Origin: an uncultured Porphyromonas sp.
GTDB lineage: Bacteria; Bacteroidota; Bacteroidia; Bacteroidales; Porphyromonadaceae
Assembly: GCA_905372565.1 (NCBI GenBank)
Contig: CAJPPK010000005.1
Coordinates: 1 to 64,000 of the forward strand
Length of the DNA: 64,000 nucleotides
Reading direction: 5' to 3'
The translations under genes and the position numbers were made by a program. The notes under the pieces were generated by a model that ran no database searches, was not told the origin of the DNA, and saw only the letters and a program-made list of their open reading frames with translations. Shown one piece after another: positions 53,520-62,700 of the stretch. Position 1 is the stretch's first letter. The number at the start of each line of letters is the position of its first letter.

Positions 53520-55119
53520 AATGTTCCTCCCAAAGCTTAATATTTGTCAGGGCACGAGCATAGCGATCTGACCCATAAGAGCCGAAGTCTTCTCCTTCGG
53601 CCTCCTTAATATCTGTCCAGAGAGACCAAAGGAGATCCATCAAGATCTGGTAGATAAGGATCTTCTCAGGACTATCTTTGGGAGTACCCTCAGGGAAGTA
53701 CTGGGCAAAGAAGTAAGCCTTGGCCTCTTCGCTGAAGCGACTTTCTAGGAAGAGAGCTGCGATATCCCAGTGTGGATCGTTCATGCCCGAGTATTCCCAG
53801 TCGATCAAAAAGAGCTCTCCCGTCGTAGAGATGATGAAGTTCTCAGGGACGAGGTCGTTGTGACAGGGTGCTAGTGTGACGCCGAGCTCATTGATGCGGG
53901 CTTGTAAGGCTGGGACGATATCTAGGTTCTTTGTGCTCCCAGCTCGAGAAGCGTAGGTGGTAGTTAAGGTATGCTCATACTTCCTTAGCTCAGTGAAACC
54001 ATTGAAGTCATTGCTTAGACGGAAGGAGGCGCCATGGAGGAGGCGTAGTATCGTAGCAATTTGCTTGAGGTTTTGGAAGCGTTGTATGGTCGCTTGTCCC
54101 AGAGCCTGTGCCCCTGGAATGAAGTCAGCTAGCTTGATACCAGATTCAGCACTGAAGTAGCGTATCGGAGGGTTAATGCCAAGCTCACTTGCTAGAAGGG
54201 AGTTGACTTGCTCATTGCTTCTGTCGACCATCGTCTCAGATCCAGCTCCCGGGAGTCGAAGGACGTAGAGCTTATCTGCGTACTCGACCTTGAAGTTCTT
54301 GTTTGACATCCCTCCGATGGGGCTAATCTTTACCTCTTGGGGAAGTACCTCCGTCTCAAAGATCTTAGAGAGGTGCTCACAAAGATTCTCTAGGTTTAAT
54401 GGATTCTCTTTACGGATAAGTCGTGGATAGGTATAGTTAATGAGGTGGTGTAAGTCAGCCTCGGTGTCTACATCCCCCCAGATAAGGTCGGAGAAAAATA
54501 GGGTTGGCCGTCCTAGTGGAGTGGTGACGTCTAGGAAGGCATACTCATAGTTGAGTAGGGGGTTAGTGGAGCGGTGCCATAGCTCTAGCATACGACCAAA
54601 GGTAGAGCGAGAGAGGCGTATGATCCCCAAGAGTTCGCCTGCTATGGAGGAGAGCTGATGCCTATCCTTGCTGACTTTGAGTAGATACTTTTGCTCCAGC
54701 TCTACGAAGGCTTCGTCTCCACTCCCTGACTCTTCTGTGAGGCATAGGCAGTCGGGGAGTGCAATCTCCGTCAGTTCTTCAAGTACACGTGCCTCATAGA
54801 AGGTATCACCCTCGATAAGTAGGAAGTCTTCGTCGATCAAACCTTCCAGCCGAGCTAGGGATCCCATTGACGCCGTGAAGGCATAGTCAGGGTTCTGTAC
54901 AAGCTGTATTCGTGAGTCCTTTTGGGAGTAGGGGGTGAAGAGCTCGGCCTGATAGCCTGTGACGATGAAGATGCGCTTATAGTTGAGTTGCTCTAGGAGC
55001 GATAGAGTCCTACTTAGGAGGGTGACTCCCTCGGTGAGAGGCTCTAGAGGGTAAGGCGTCTGGCGCTGATGCTCTCGGCGTGCTGCGAGAATTACAGCTG
55101 TGGATAGACGAGTAGACAT
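53512..55119 (-). CDS. licA: Fusion of a degenerate nucleotidyltransferase domain and a LicA-like choline kinase
   Basis: 535 residues. Residues ~1-235 have the LicC-like fold: FIVTGYQAELF, LIEGDTFYEA (Asp105) and DVDTEADLHHL align with the separate LicC, but the nucleotide-binding loop reads LAARREHQRQTPYPLEPL instead of LAAGxGxRLxPxTxxxPK. Residues ~250-525 are the choline kinase: LRLPGAGSETMVDR (ATP), CHNDLVPENF with catalytic HND at ~416-418, and LIDWEYSGMNDPHWD. It should phosphorylate choline. The first domain may be inactive or act on something other than a CTP substrate. It lies between licD (11 bases) and licB (overlap). Confidence 0.88.
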   Translation of the reverse strand: MSTRLSTAVILAARREHQRQTPYPLEPLTEGVTLLSRTLSLLEQLNYKRIFIVTGYQAELFTPYSQKDSRIQLVQNPDYAFTASMGSLARLEGLIDEDFLLIEGDTFYEARVLEELTEIALPDCLCLTEESGSGDEAFVELEQKYLLKVSKDRHQLSSIAGELLGIIRLSRSTFGRMLELWHRSTNPLLNYEYAFLDVTTPLGRPTLFFSDLIWGDVDTEADLHHLINYTYPRLIRKENPLNLENLCEHLSKIFETEVLPQEVKISPIGGMSNKNFKVEYADKLYVLRLPGAGSETMVDRSNEQVNSLLASELGINPPIRYFSAESGIKLADFIPGAQALGQATIQRFQNLKQIATILRLLHGASFRLSNDFNGFTELRKYEHTLTTTYASRAGSTKNLDIVPALQARINELGVTLAPCHNDLVPENFIISTTGELFLIDWEYSGMNDPHWDIAALFLESRFSEEAKAYFFAQYFPEGTPKDSPEKILIYQILMDLLWSLWTDIKEAEGEDFGSYGSDRYARALTNIKLWEEHYG

Positions 55120-55130
55120 AGTAAGGTAGG

Positions 55131-56027
55131 TTAGCGAAGGTCTTGGTGTTGTTGCTTTGCCAATCGGACTGCATCCTTAGCTTCCCAGCGGTGATCTAGG
55201 TCTACGAAATAGCGTCCATGGAGAGATGCTCTTTGCTCAACAGGAGGGAGCTCCATGTAGTCTCCATATTGACTACGTAGGTAGGCGTCGTACCCTTGAG
55301 GCATACTGACAGTAAAGTCCTCGAATGGCATCTCTATGGGTGTGCCAAACCAATCCTTTTCGAAGATCTCGTGAGGACGAGTGAGCTCAAGTCCATAGCA
55401 GAAGGCTTTATCTCCTTGGATCTGAAGGAGGGTGTCTAGGGTTCGCTGAGCTTTACGCCAGAGCTGACGGCGGAAGGGCTTACAGTAGAGAAGCTGATAG
55501 CCTAGAGCTAGCGATCCACGTAGGAACCCATGCTGCTTGATACGACCTCTGACTAATCCCCAGCTAAACCGCTCCTGAGCTTGGGTATAGGACTGGATGA
55601 TGCGGCGATAGTGATTGGCTCGCTGGGCAATCTCCTCATAAGACCCAGAAGTGTAGTCTAGAGGGAAGATGTCTATGTATACCCCGAATACGAAGGGATA
55701 GGCTGACTCCTCTAAGATCGTCGTTCGCTTATCGGCAAACTTGGTGAATGGTAGGTAATAGCCATCGACTCCAAGCTCGACGACCTCATAGTTAGCATAT
55801 TTACCTTGTAGATTACGACTGAGAGCGATGAACCTGTTGTAGTTCTCTCGATCCATATATACGTCGATGTCGTCATCCCAGGGGATCATCCCTTTATGGC
55901 GTACTGCTCCGATAGCTGTGCCACCGCAGGCGTAATAGGTAAGGTCATGCTCCTTGCAGAAGGAGATGAAGGTCTTCATCGTTTGGAGTAGGACTTCTTT
56001 GTACCGTACTTCCTCTGTTTTATCCAT
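55131..56027 (-). CDS. licD: LicD-family phosphorylcholine transferase
   Basis: 298 residues. YYACGGTAIGAVRHKG and PWDDDIDVYM (Asp51-53 and Asp55) form the LicD/nucleotidyltransferase-like active site with its metal aspartates. LicD enzymes transfer phosphocholine from CDP-choline to a surface sugar. No membrane helix is seen, as usual. First gene of the operon, with -7 and -33 boxes upstream; no tandem repeat tract of the H. influenzae kind is visible in or before it. Confidence 0.92.
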   Translation of the reverse strand: MDKTEEVRYKEVLLQTMKTFISFCKEHDLTYYACGGTAIGAVRHKGMIPWDDDIDVYMDRENYNRFIALSRNLQGKYANYEVVELGVDGYYLPFTKFADKRTTILEESAYPFVFGVYIDIFPLDYTSGSYEEIAQRANHYRRIIQSYTQAQERFSWGLVRGRIKQHGFLRGSLALGYQLLYCKPFRRQLWRKAQRTLDTLLQIQGDKAFCYGLELTRPHEIFEKDWFGTPIEMPFEDFTVSMPQGYDAYLRSQYGDYMELPPVEQRASLHGRYFVDLDHRWEAKDAVRLAKQQHQDLR

Positions 56028-56093
56028 AGGGGTAGGGAGATAATTTGAATTCTTTTGGAGACTGGGTTCTGGAATGCTAGCCCTTTACGAGAA

Positions 56094-56127
56094 GCAAAGA
56101 TACAAAAGCTTAGGGGGACGAATCAAA
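56094..56127 (-). promoter_or_regulatory. Promoter of the lic operon (-33 and -7 boxes)
   Basis: Minus-strand TATCTTTGC (56094-56102) is an exact -7 match and a TTTG lies 21 bases upstream of it, at the expected -33 spacing. 66 bases upstream of licD. Confidence 0.7.
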
Positions 56128-56174
56128 CGTCCAATGGTAGTGTAGCTCGAATAAGATGACCCCCATTAACGACA

Positions 56175-56221
56175 GTTCCTCTGGAAGTTGCCGTAGCACT
56201 CCCAGAGGAACAACGTATCGT
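56175..56221 (-). terminator. Hairpin after the FadL-like gene
   Basis: Arms GTTCCTCTGG (56175-56184) and CCAGAGGAAC (56212-56221), 65 bases past the stop; no strong T-run. Confidence 0.6.
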
Positions 56222-56285
56222 CGGCTGGTCAACATCCTTGCTCTAGTAGCTCGAGGAAGGATATTACTAAGCTCATCGGTGGGGA

Positions 56286-57833
56286 CTAGAGCGTGTAGTC
56301 GAGACCGATAGAGAAGATCTGGTTCTTGCGCTTGTAGACCTCGCTACCTGGGATGGCAGTACCACTAGACTGGATCGTCTGGTAGGCTGAGGTAGCCTTC
56401 GTATGCGTCTTGTAGTCCGAGATCATGTAAGCGAGCTGAAGCTGTACTTCCTTCGTCAGGTGAAGGCCTACCCCAAGACCATAGGAGTTAGAGCTCATGT
56501 CAAAGTGAAGGTTGCTCTGGTAGGCATCTGTCACGCCCTTACGCGTGAGTTGGACACCACCGCTGACGTCGAGCCATGAGAGTGCGTTCCACTCAAGACC
56601 GAAGAGATACTCGTTGGTGTTATGGTCAAGCGTCTTCTGCTTATCACCTGCCATGCGAGCTTGCTTCTCGAAGAAGTGGTTGTAGCTCACCGATGCCGTC
56701 AGCGAAGGTAGGACCTTGTAGGAGACACCCAGGCCTAAGAGGGCGGGCATGTCGTTCGCTGTCTTGACACCGTCTTCGAATTGGCTCAGCCCCGAGCTGT
56801 TAATCTTTGTCTTATTCTTGACTTCGATCGCTGTACGGAACTCGTATCGTGCACCGATGTTCAGCCCTTCGTAGTTGAAGTTTAGACCAATGATTGGCGC
56901 AAAGCCCATGCCCGTCTGCTTGACCTCGATCTGGCGGTCAGCCGTAGCACGTGCTAGCTGGCCAGGAGCACCGAGGAGTGGCTGGATCTGTGGTAGTAGT
57001 GGTGCGAGAGCAGGCGAGGAGAGCAGGGGTTGAAGCTCAGCTATCCCAGCTGCGACAGCACCGAATTGTAGTGGCGCAGGAGACATGCCGCCCTGAGGAT
57101 TGTTGACCTTCACGTCACGGATGTAGCCACTATACGTATTGTAAGAATAGCTGAGGCGACCGCCAAGGTATGCGCTTAGGTGCTGGTTGATCTTGTAAGA
57201 AGCCCCGAGCTGTAGGCCGAAGGTGTACTGTAGACCTTCCAGACGGCTGTCGACGGAGTAGCGATTGACACCCGTCAGCAGAGGTAGGGCTTGAGCGAGA
57301 CCTTGCTTCTGCTTATCAGGTATGAGGGTTGATCCTGCGATAAGCTTCTGAAGGGGAGCAATACGCTGGGCGATACCTTGGGTAATGACAGGCACCGTCG
57401 CCAGCTGGGACTCGAATTGTGGGAGGCCAGACTTAAATACGGCCTTACCACCACCGCCGAATAGTCCGACGACGGCGGAGAAAGCCCAATCGCCCTTCTT
57501 ATATGATGCCATGATCGTCGGGAGGACGGGAGCAGTAGCCGTACCCTTAAAGGTCTTAGAGGCTTGTCCTCCGTTGTAGGCAAACGGAGCAAAGGTTGCC
57601 TCAATGTCACGCTTCTGGAGGACAGTCTGACTATTGAGCGAGAGGCGCCATCCGTCGTTGAGGAAGGCAAGACCTGCGGGGTTGTAGTAGGCTGCATCGG
57701 CTGCGAGCGAAGCGTTACGGGCTAGGCTACGCAGATATAGCGTATGGAGGCTGGTATTGTTGAGCAATCCACCGGCATGGGCGGAGGAGAGCGTACCTAG
57801 GGCTAGAAGCCCAGCGAGGAGAGATTTCTTCAT
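56286..57833 (-). CDS. OmpP1/FadL family outer-membrane transporter
   Basis: 515 residues with a signal peptide (to SAHAG, residue 21). SLAADAAYYNPAGLAFL is the conserved N-terminal FadL hatch stretch (NPAGL), and 14 or so amphipathic strands follow, ending IFSIGLDYTL. FadL proteins pass long-chain fatty acids or other hydrophobic compounds across the outer membrane. The ~100-residue insertion rich in Pro, Ala and Leu (about 255-300) is larger than usual. Monocistronic with its own promoter. Confidence 0.9.
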   Translation of the reverse strand: MKKSLLAGLLALGTLSSAHAGGLLNNTSLHTLYLRSLARNASLAADAAYYNPAGLAFLNDGWRLSLNSQTVLQKRDIEATFAPFAYNGGQASKTFKGTATAPVLPTIMASYKKGDWAFSAVVGLFGGGGKAVFKSGLPQFESQLATVPVITQGIAQRIAPLQKLIAGSTLIPDKQKQGLAQALPLLTGVNRYSVDSRLEGLQYTFGLQLGASYKINQHLSAYLGGRLSYSYNTYSGYIRDVKVNNPQGGMSPAPLQFGAVAAGIAELQPLLSSPALAPLLPQIQPLLGAPGQLARATADRQIEVKQTGMGFAPIIGLNFNYEGLNIGARYEFRTAIEVKNKTKINSSGLSQFEDGVKTANDMPALLGLGVSYKVLPSLTASVSYNHFFEKQARMAGDKQKTLDHNTNEYLFGLEWNALSWLDVSGGVQLTRKGVTDAYQSNLHFDMSSNSYGLGVGLHLTKEVQLQLAYMISDYKTHTKATSAYQTIQSSGTAIPGSEVYKRKNQIFSIGLDYTL

Positions 57834-57893
57834 TTTCTGATTTACTTGGATGTCTAGCTCGGGGTGGGTAGGCCTGCCCTGAGCTTAGGTAGG

Positions 57894-57902
57894 GCAAAGA
57901 TA
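57894..57902 (-). promoter_or_regulatory. -7 promoter box of the FadL-like gene
   Basis: Minus-strand TATCTTTGC, exact TAnnTTTGY match, 61 bases upstream of the start. Confidence 0.7.
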
Positions 57903-58281
57903 GGCAATATTGCACACTTTCTGCGTTAATGAGCAGTATTTCTGCCTTGGCTACTACCTAAGTCTATGGCTTAAAGGCTGGACGAGTAGGAGGACTATCG
58001 CCTGAGTAGGAGGCGCTAAAGCCAGCTCAAGGGGTGCTTCTTTGGCTGATCTTATCCCTTCATCTAGGTGTCTTTTCTTGCCTATAGCATAGCGGTGCGC
58101 TTCGCGAAGCTCTACCTCTATGCGCTGAGAGGTATAGCTTCGTCGGCGGTAAGGTGTACGTTTGCATCGGCGAAGGCCGATGTTTTGTGCGCCGAGCCTT
58201 GGAGTCTAGGTCGGCGAACAAAGCTACCCCTGCTTTCCTAGCTTCGAGAAAGAGGCTGGTGAGAGCAGGGGTAAAAAGAAG
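57903..58281. other. Gene-free stretch between the FadL-like gene and rpmH
   Basis: No supported gene; contains the hairpin at 58106-58141 and the AAGGTGTACGTTTGC string shared with 51.75 kb. Confidence 0.6.
58106..58141. repeat. AAGCTCTACCT hairpin family, copy at 58 kb
   Basis: GAAGCTCTACCTCT (58106-58119) pairs with AGAGGTATAGCTTC (58128-58141) at 13 of 14 positions. Related to the hairpins at 15.3 and 45.0 kb. Confidence 0.6.
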
Positions 58282-58323
58282 CGAGGCTAACAGATCTTCA
58301 CGGGGAAGTCTCTGTTAGCCTCG
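58282..58323 (-). terminator. Terminator of rpmH
   Basis: Perfect 13-bp arms CGAGGCTAACAGA (58282-58294) and TCTGTTAGCCTCG (58311-58323); the minus strand continues CTTCTTTTTAC. 31 bases past the rpmH stop. Confidence 0.9.
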
Positions 58324-58353
58324 TAAGGGGAATGCCGAAGATTCCGCTAGGGC

Positions 58354-58506
58354 TTAGCCTACGTATTCGTCAGACACGCTGAGCTTAGCGCGACCCTTAG
58401 CACGGCGTGCTGCTAGGACACGACGACCATTAGCGGTAGCCATACGTGCACGGAAGCCGTGCTTGTTCTTTCTCTTGCGGTTCGAGGGCTGGAACGTTCT
58501 TTTCAT
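58354..58506 (-). CDS. rpmH: 50S ribosomal protein L34
   Basis: 50 residues, [20 protein letters not shown] then [20 protein letters not shown], the almost invariant L34 sequence. rpmH often neighbours dnaA, rnpA or the origin, but none of those is here. Its -7 box is at 58565-58573 and a strong terminator follows. Confidence 0.97.
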   Translation of the reverse strand: MKRTFQPSNRKRKNKHGFRARMATANGRRVLAARRAKGRAKLSVSDEYVG

Positions 58507-58564
58507 CTCTAGTCGTTACTTATATATGTTTATGTTATTGTTCTTTCGGACACTCGTTTGAGAC

Positions 58565-58573
58565 GCAAAGATA
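58565..58573 (-). promoter_or_regulatory. -7 promoter box of rpmH
   Basis: Minus-strand TATCTTTGC, exact TAnnTTTGY match, 59 bases upstream of rpmH; it lies within 8 bases of the mutY stop. Confidence 0.7.
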
Positions 58574-58580
58574 CAGAATT

Positions 58581-59699
58581 TTATCCAACCCTGGCTAGTA
58601 GTGCTTCGATGAGCGTAGGGAAGGCGTAGGCTTTACGCTCTGTCTCCGGAATGAGAAGGAAGGGCAGCGCCTCCCGAATTCCTTCGGCTTCGATGAGGTA
58701 GAGGCTAGCAGAGATGCGCCGGTGGGAGAGTAGATGCGTGCGGGTAGCTAGGGGACTGGCGTGAAGACGAGGACTGACCAATCCTGCTAACCATTGAGCT
58801 AGGGTGGGGTGCTGGAGTAGGGTTTCTTCGCTGAGGGCTTCCTCGCCAGACTCGATTAAGGGTAGTTCGTAGAGCCCAGCCCAGATGTCTCCCTCACCAC
58901 GCCTATGGATGAAGAGGGAGGTCGTATCCTCTTCCCCACGAAGACGTATGAGGAAGTAGTACATATGACGGGGGCGCACCTTGGTTTTGCCTTGCTTGAC
59001 GGGGAGAGACTCGGGGTCGATCCCCAGAAGACGTACTTGGCACAGCTCGGCAAGAGGGCAGGTTAGGCACTGGGGCTTACGAGGTGTGCAGACCAAAGCC
59101 CCGAGCTCGATGAGTCCTTGGTTAAAGTCGCTGGGAGCAGAGGGATCGACGAGCCGCTCCGCCAGCTGGAAGAAGAGACGCTGACCACGTGTGGTGTCGA
59201 TCGGTGTGTCTAGGGCAAAGAGACGGCTGAGCACACGATAGACATTGCCATCGACTGCGGGATAAGGCTTATGGTAGGCGAAGGAGAGGATGGCGCCCCG
59301 TGTATAGGGCCCGATACCTGGGAGTTTGGCGAGCTCTTCAGGGCTGTCAGGGATGCGTCCGCCGAAGTCTGAGACGATGAGCTGGGCGGCTTTCCTGAGG
59401 TTACGTCCACGGGAGTAGTAGCCAAGGCCTTGCCAGAGCAAGAGTACCTCGTCCTCTGTGGCATCGGCTAAGGCTTCTATGGTCGGGAAACACTCGACGA
59501 AGCGGTGGTAATAGGCCATGCCTTGATCCACTCGCGTCTGCTGGAGGATGATCTCAGATAGGAGGGTGTGGTAGGGAGAGACGTCCTCTCGCCAAGGTAA
59601 GGGACGTGCCTCGACGGCATACCATGCTTCGAGCTGGGTGCGAAGCTGTAGGAGTAAGGCTGGAGTGAGTGCGTCAAATGCTGATAACGGATCCTTCAT
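58581..59699 (-). CDS. mutY: A/G-specific adenine glycosylase MutY
   Basis: 372 residues from the ATG at 59699. Removes adenine mispaired with 8-oxoguanine. The N-terminal domain has PLPWREDVSPYHTLLSEIIL, the helix-hairpin-helix LPGIGPYTRGAIL and the catalytic Asp in AVDGNVYRVL; the iron-sulfur loop is C-x6-C-x2-C-x5-C (CTPRKPQCLTCPLAELC). The C-terminal NUDIX-like domain recognises 8-oxoG. An ATG 39 bases upstream lies inside the preceding terminator and upstream of the putative -7 box, so I rejected it. Confidence 0.93.
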   Translation of the reverse strand: MKDPLSAFDALTPALLLQLRTQLEAWYAVEARPLPWREDVSPYHTLLSEIILQQTRVDQGMAYYHRFVECFPTIEALADATEDEVLLLWQGLGYYSRGRNLRKAAQLIVSDFGGRIPDSPEELAKLPGIGPYTRGAILSFAYHKPYPAVDGNVYRVLSRLFALDTPIDTTRGQRLFFQLAERLVDPSAPSDFNQGLIELGALVCTPRKPQCLTCPLAELCQVRLLGIDPESLPVKQGKTKVRPRHMYYFLIRLRGEEDTTSLFIHRRGEGDIWAGLYELPLIESGEEALSEETLLQHPTLAQWLAGLVSPRLHASPLATRTHLLSHRRISASLYLIEAEGIREALPFLLIPETERKAYAFPTLIEALLARVG

Positions 59700-59704
59700 C
59701 GGGC

Positions 59705-59713
59705 ACAAAGATA
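59705..59713 (-). promoter_or_regulatory. -7 promoter box of mutY, adjoining the start codon
   Basis: Minus-strand TATCTTTGT ends only 5 bases before the ATG at 59699, so the transcript would be leaderless or nearly so. Confidence 0.5.
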
Positions 59714-59718
59714 AGCCA

Positions 59719-59760
59719 AAGCGCCTAGCAGGCTCCATGGGGAGTCCCTGCTAGGCGCTT
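59719..59760 (-). terminator. Terminator of the Tricorn-type protease gene
   Basis: Perfect 14-bp arms AAGCGCCTAGCAGG (59719-59732) and CCTGCTAGGCGCTT (59747-59760), 31 bases past the stop; the minus strand continues TGGCTTATCTTTG, merging with the mutY promoter. Confidence 0.88.
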
Positions 59761-59790
59761 CTCTGCTAGGGTAGCGTGGTGTAAAAGGGC

Positions 59791-62700
59791 TTACTTCTTC
59801 GCCTCTGCACGAAGGACTTCGACAGCCTTCTCGATCTGGGAGTCTTGTCCCTTCAGAGCCTTCGTTGGGTCAAGAGGAACGATAACGTCGGGCACCATCT
59901 CGGTATTCTCGAGGTAACGTCCGTCTAAGACACGGAATCCCACGGCGGGGATACCGAAGAAGAGACTTGGATCGAGGAGGGTGACCCAGTTGACGCTGGT
60001 CATCGTCCCTGCCACAGGCATGCCGACGACCTTACCAACCTTGAGGTGCTGGTAGACCCAGGGTGTACCATGGGCATTGCTATAGTCAGCTTCGCAGGTC
60101 ACGAGGACTGAGGGCTTTGTCCAGCGACGGCTAGCCATGCGAGAGTATTGCTCGCCTCGGACGACCTGGTCGGCATAGTATTTACCTGTGAAGAAGGCTT
60201 CGATGTCTTCGTGGAGACGTCCCCCGCCATTGTAGCGGATATCGATGACGATGCCGTCACGCTGGTAGTATTTCCCGAGGACATCTGAGTAAACCGTGCG
60301 GAAGCTAGGATCACCCATCGAGGGGATATGGACATAGCCAAGACGACTATGGGAGAGACGGTCTACTTCGTCTGCACGCTGCTTGACCCAACGCTGGTAA
60401 AGCAGACGAGAGAGGGCAGAGGAAGAGATCGGACGGATGACCTCATCGACGGCTTCCCCTGATGGAGTCCGGAAAGAGACGAGGAAACGCTTCCCGACCT
60501 TATCACTTAGCAGCGGATAATAGTCTTCTGAGGCGCGCAGAGCCACACCATCCAGAGCAGTGATCAGTGAACCTGGGACGAGGCGCGTATGGGCATTGTC
60601 AAACGGACCTCCAGCTACGATCTCATCGACACGGAGGGCATCTACCCCCGGGGTCTGTGAGAGGAAGAGACCGAGCTCGGCTGTGGGATCCATGGAGCCC
60701 GAGGAGCGAGCACCAGCACCCGTGTGTGATACGTTTAGCTCACCTAGTAGCTCACTGAGCATCTCAGCGAAGTCGTGGTTATTGTCAATGTAGGGTAGGA
60801 AGGTGCGGTAGTGATCGGTGAGAGCCTTCCAGTTCACGCCGTGCATATCCTTGCGGTAGAAGCGAGCTTCCTCTTCACGGACGACTTCCTCAAACATCAC
60901 TTGGCGCTCCTTGATGCGGTCTATGCGTCGAGAGCCACCGAGAGTAATGGACTTGAGGGCATCTGTCTTAGGATCCAGCGTCTGAGGCTGTGCTCCGAGG
61001 AGGAAGAACTTTGTCCCCTTCTTGTCACTAGCGAAGAAGGCTCCCGAGAGGTCGAGCTTCTTCTTCAGCTCGGTGGCCTTTTTGCGCATATCATGCACCC
61101 AGAGGTCGTAGCCTGCTTCTGTGGCAGAGAGGAAGTAGAGCTTCTTCCCATCTGCCGTTAGGATAGCGTCTCCTAGATGCGATGAGTGGGGTGTAAGGCG
61201 GACGATACGCATATCGATATTCGTCCAGTCGATGACGCCATCAGTACTCTTCTTCGCAGTAGTCTTCGTCTTCGTGCTGTCGGCCTTAGCTAGCTTCTCG
61301 GTCTCTTCTAGGAGGGCGAGGTCTTCTTCGTTCATGCAATACTTGTCGTAGGCTGCACGATTGAGGAAGGTGATCATCTGGTCAGACTGCGAGCCCCACG
61401 AAGCGTGACTGCGCATGCCATAGCGGTTGGTCGAGAAGAGCAGGGCGTTCCCGTCGTGAGTCCAACGAGGGTTGGAGCTGAAGTATCCGCTATTGGTGAG
61501 ATTCTGAATAGGCTGTCCTCCTGCGGCGGCTACGATACCGATGTCTGTGTATGGTCCACGCTCACGAGCGATGAAGGAGAAGGCGATCCACTGGCCATTG
61601 GGAGACCAAACGAACTCTTCGTCCAGCTTTTGCTTGCCATCGGTGATCTGTCGGGTTTGCTTGGTCTTGAGATTGTAGACCATCAGACGAGCGCGATCAA
61701 GGAGGAAGGCTACTTCATCCCCATTGGGAGAGAACTGTGGGTACATCTTCTCACCTCTTAGACCGGGGATGAGCTTCTCCTTGCTTATGGATAAGGCATT
61801 GGGGAAGTTGAGATCTTCCTTGCGCTCGATCTTCGCTAGGTAGAGATCCCAGACACCGTCTTCATTGCTTGCATAGACGAGACTACGGTTGTCGGCTCCG
61901 AAGCTCACACCACGATTGACATGTGAGCCAGTTGTGATCTGCTTCGTGGTGCTGTAGTCTGTCGCTGTGACGAAGAGATCTCCTCTGGAGAGGAAGGCGA
62001 TCTGCTTCCCATCGGGTGAGACGGAGGTTTCGCCTAAGGAGCGTCCCATGGAGAGTCGTAGCTCCTCCTCTGCTGAAGGATCCTTCACGATACGGATGGG
62101 GACACGGTGCTCCTTTTGCCCTGGTACGAGGGTATAGATCTCACCGGCATAGCCGAAGCATAGGAGTCCATCCTGGGAGGAAGAGAGGAAGCGCACAGGA
62201 TCCCCTGATAGAGAGGTGAGAGCTCGTGGCGCCGTGGTCGTCGAGAGAGAGCCCTCATAAATATTCATGCTACGTCCATCTCGCTCACTGAGGAAGTAGA
62301 AGCTCCCTGGAGTAGGGCCATAGACAGGGTTACGATCCTCCCCATCATGACGTACGACATAGCGGTAGGTCTTCTTCGCAAGGTCATACTCTAGGAGATC
62401 TAGCGAAGAGGAGGAGGTATGGTGCTTGCGCCAGGTCATTTCGAAGCTCTTGACCTCCTGATAGAGGATCCGCTGACCATCACGGCTGATGTGGACTGCT
62501 TCGGCTGGCGTCGCAAGGATCTGCTCCGATCGACCGCCCGATACGGGGATGCGGTATAGCTCGGAGAGTAGGCCTGTAGGGAAGAGGGCGGAGGAGGCTG
62601 GATCCTGGAGGTGCGCCTTGTAGATCAAGTAGCGCCCATCGGGAGTAAAGGTCTGAGGGATCTCTGTCCCTGAGTGGAAGGTCAGCTGGCGTGCCTCACC

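Noticed and set aside
51871..56027. Phase-variable lic locus as in Haemophilus
   Set aside because: No tetranucleotide or long homopolymer tract occurs in or before the four genes.
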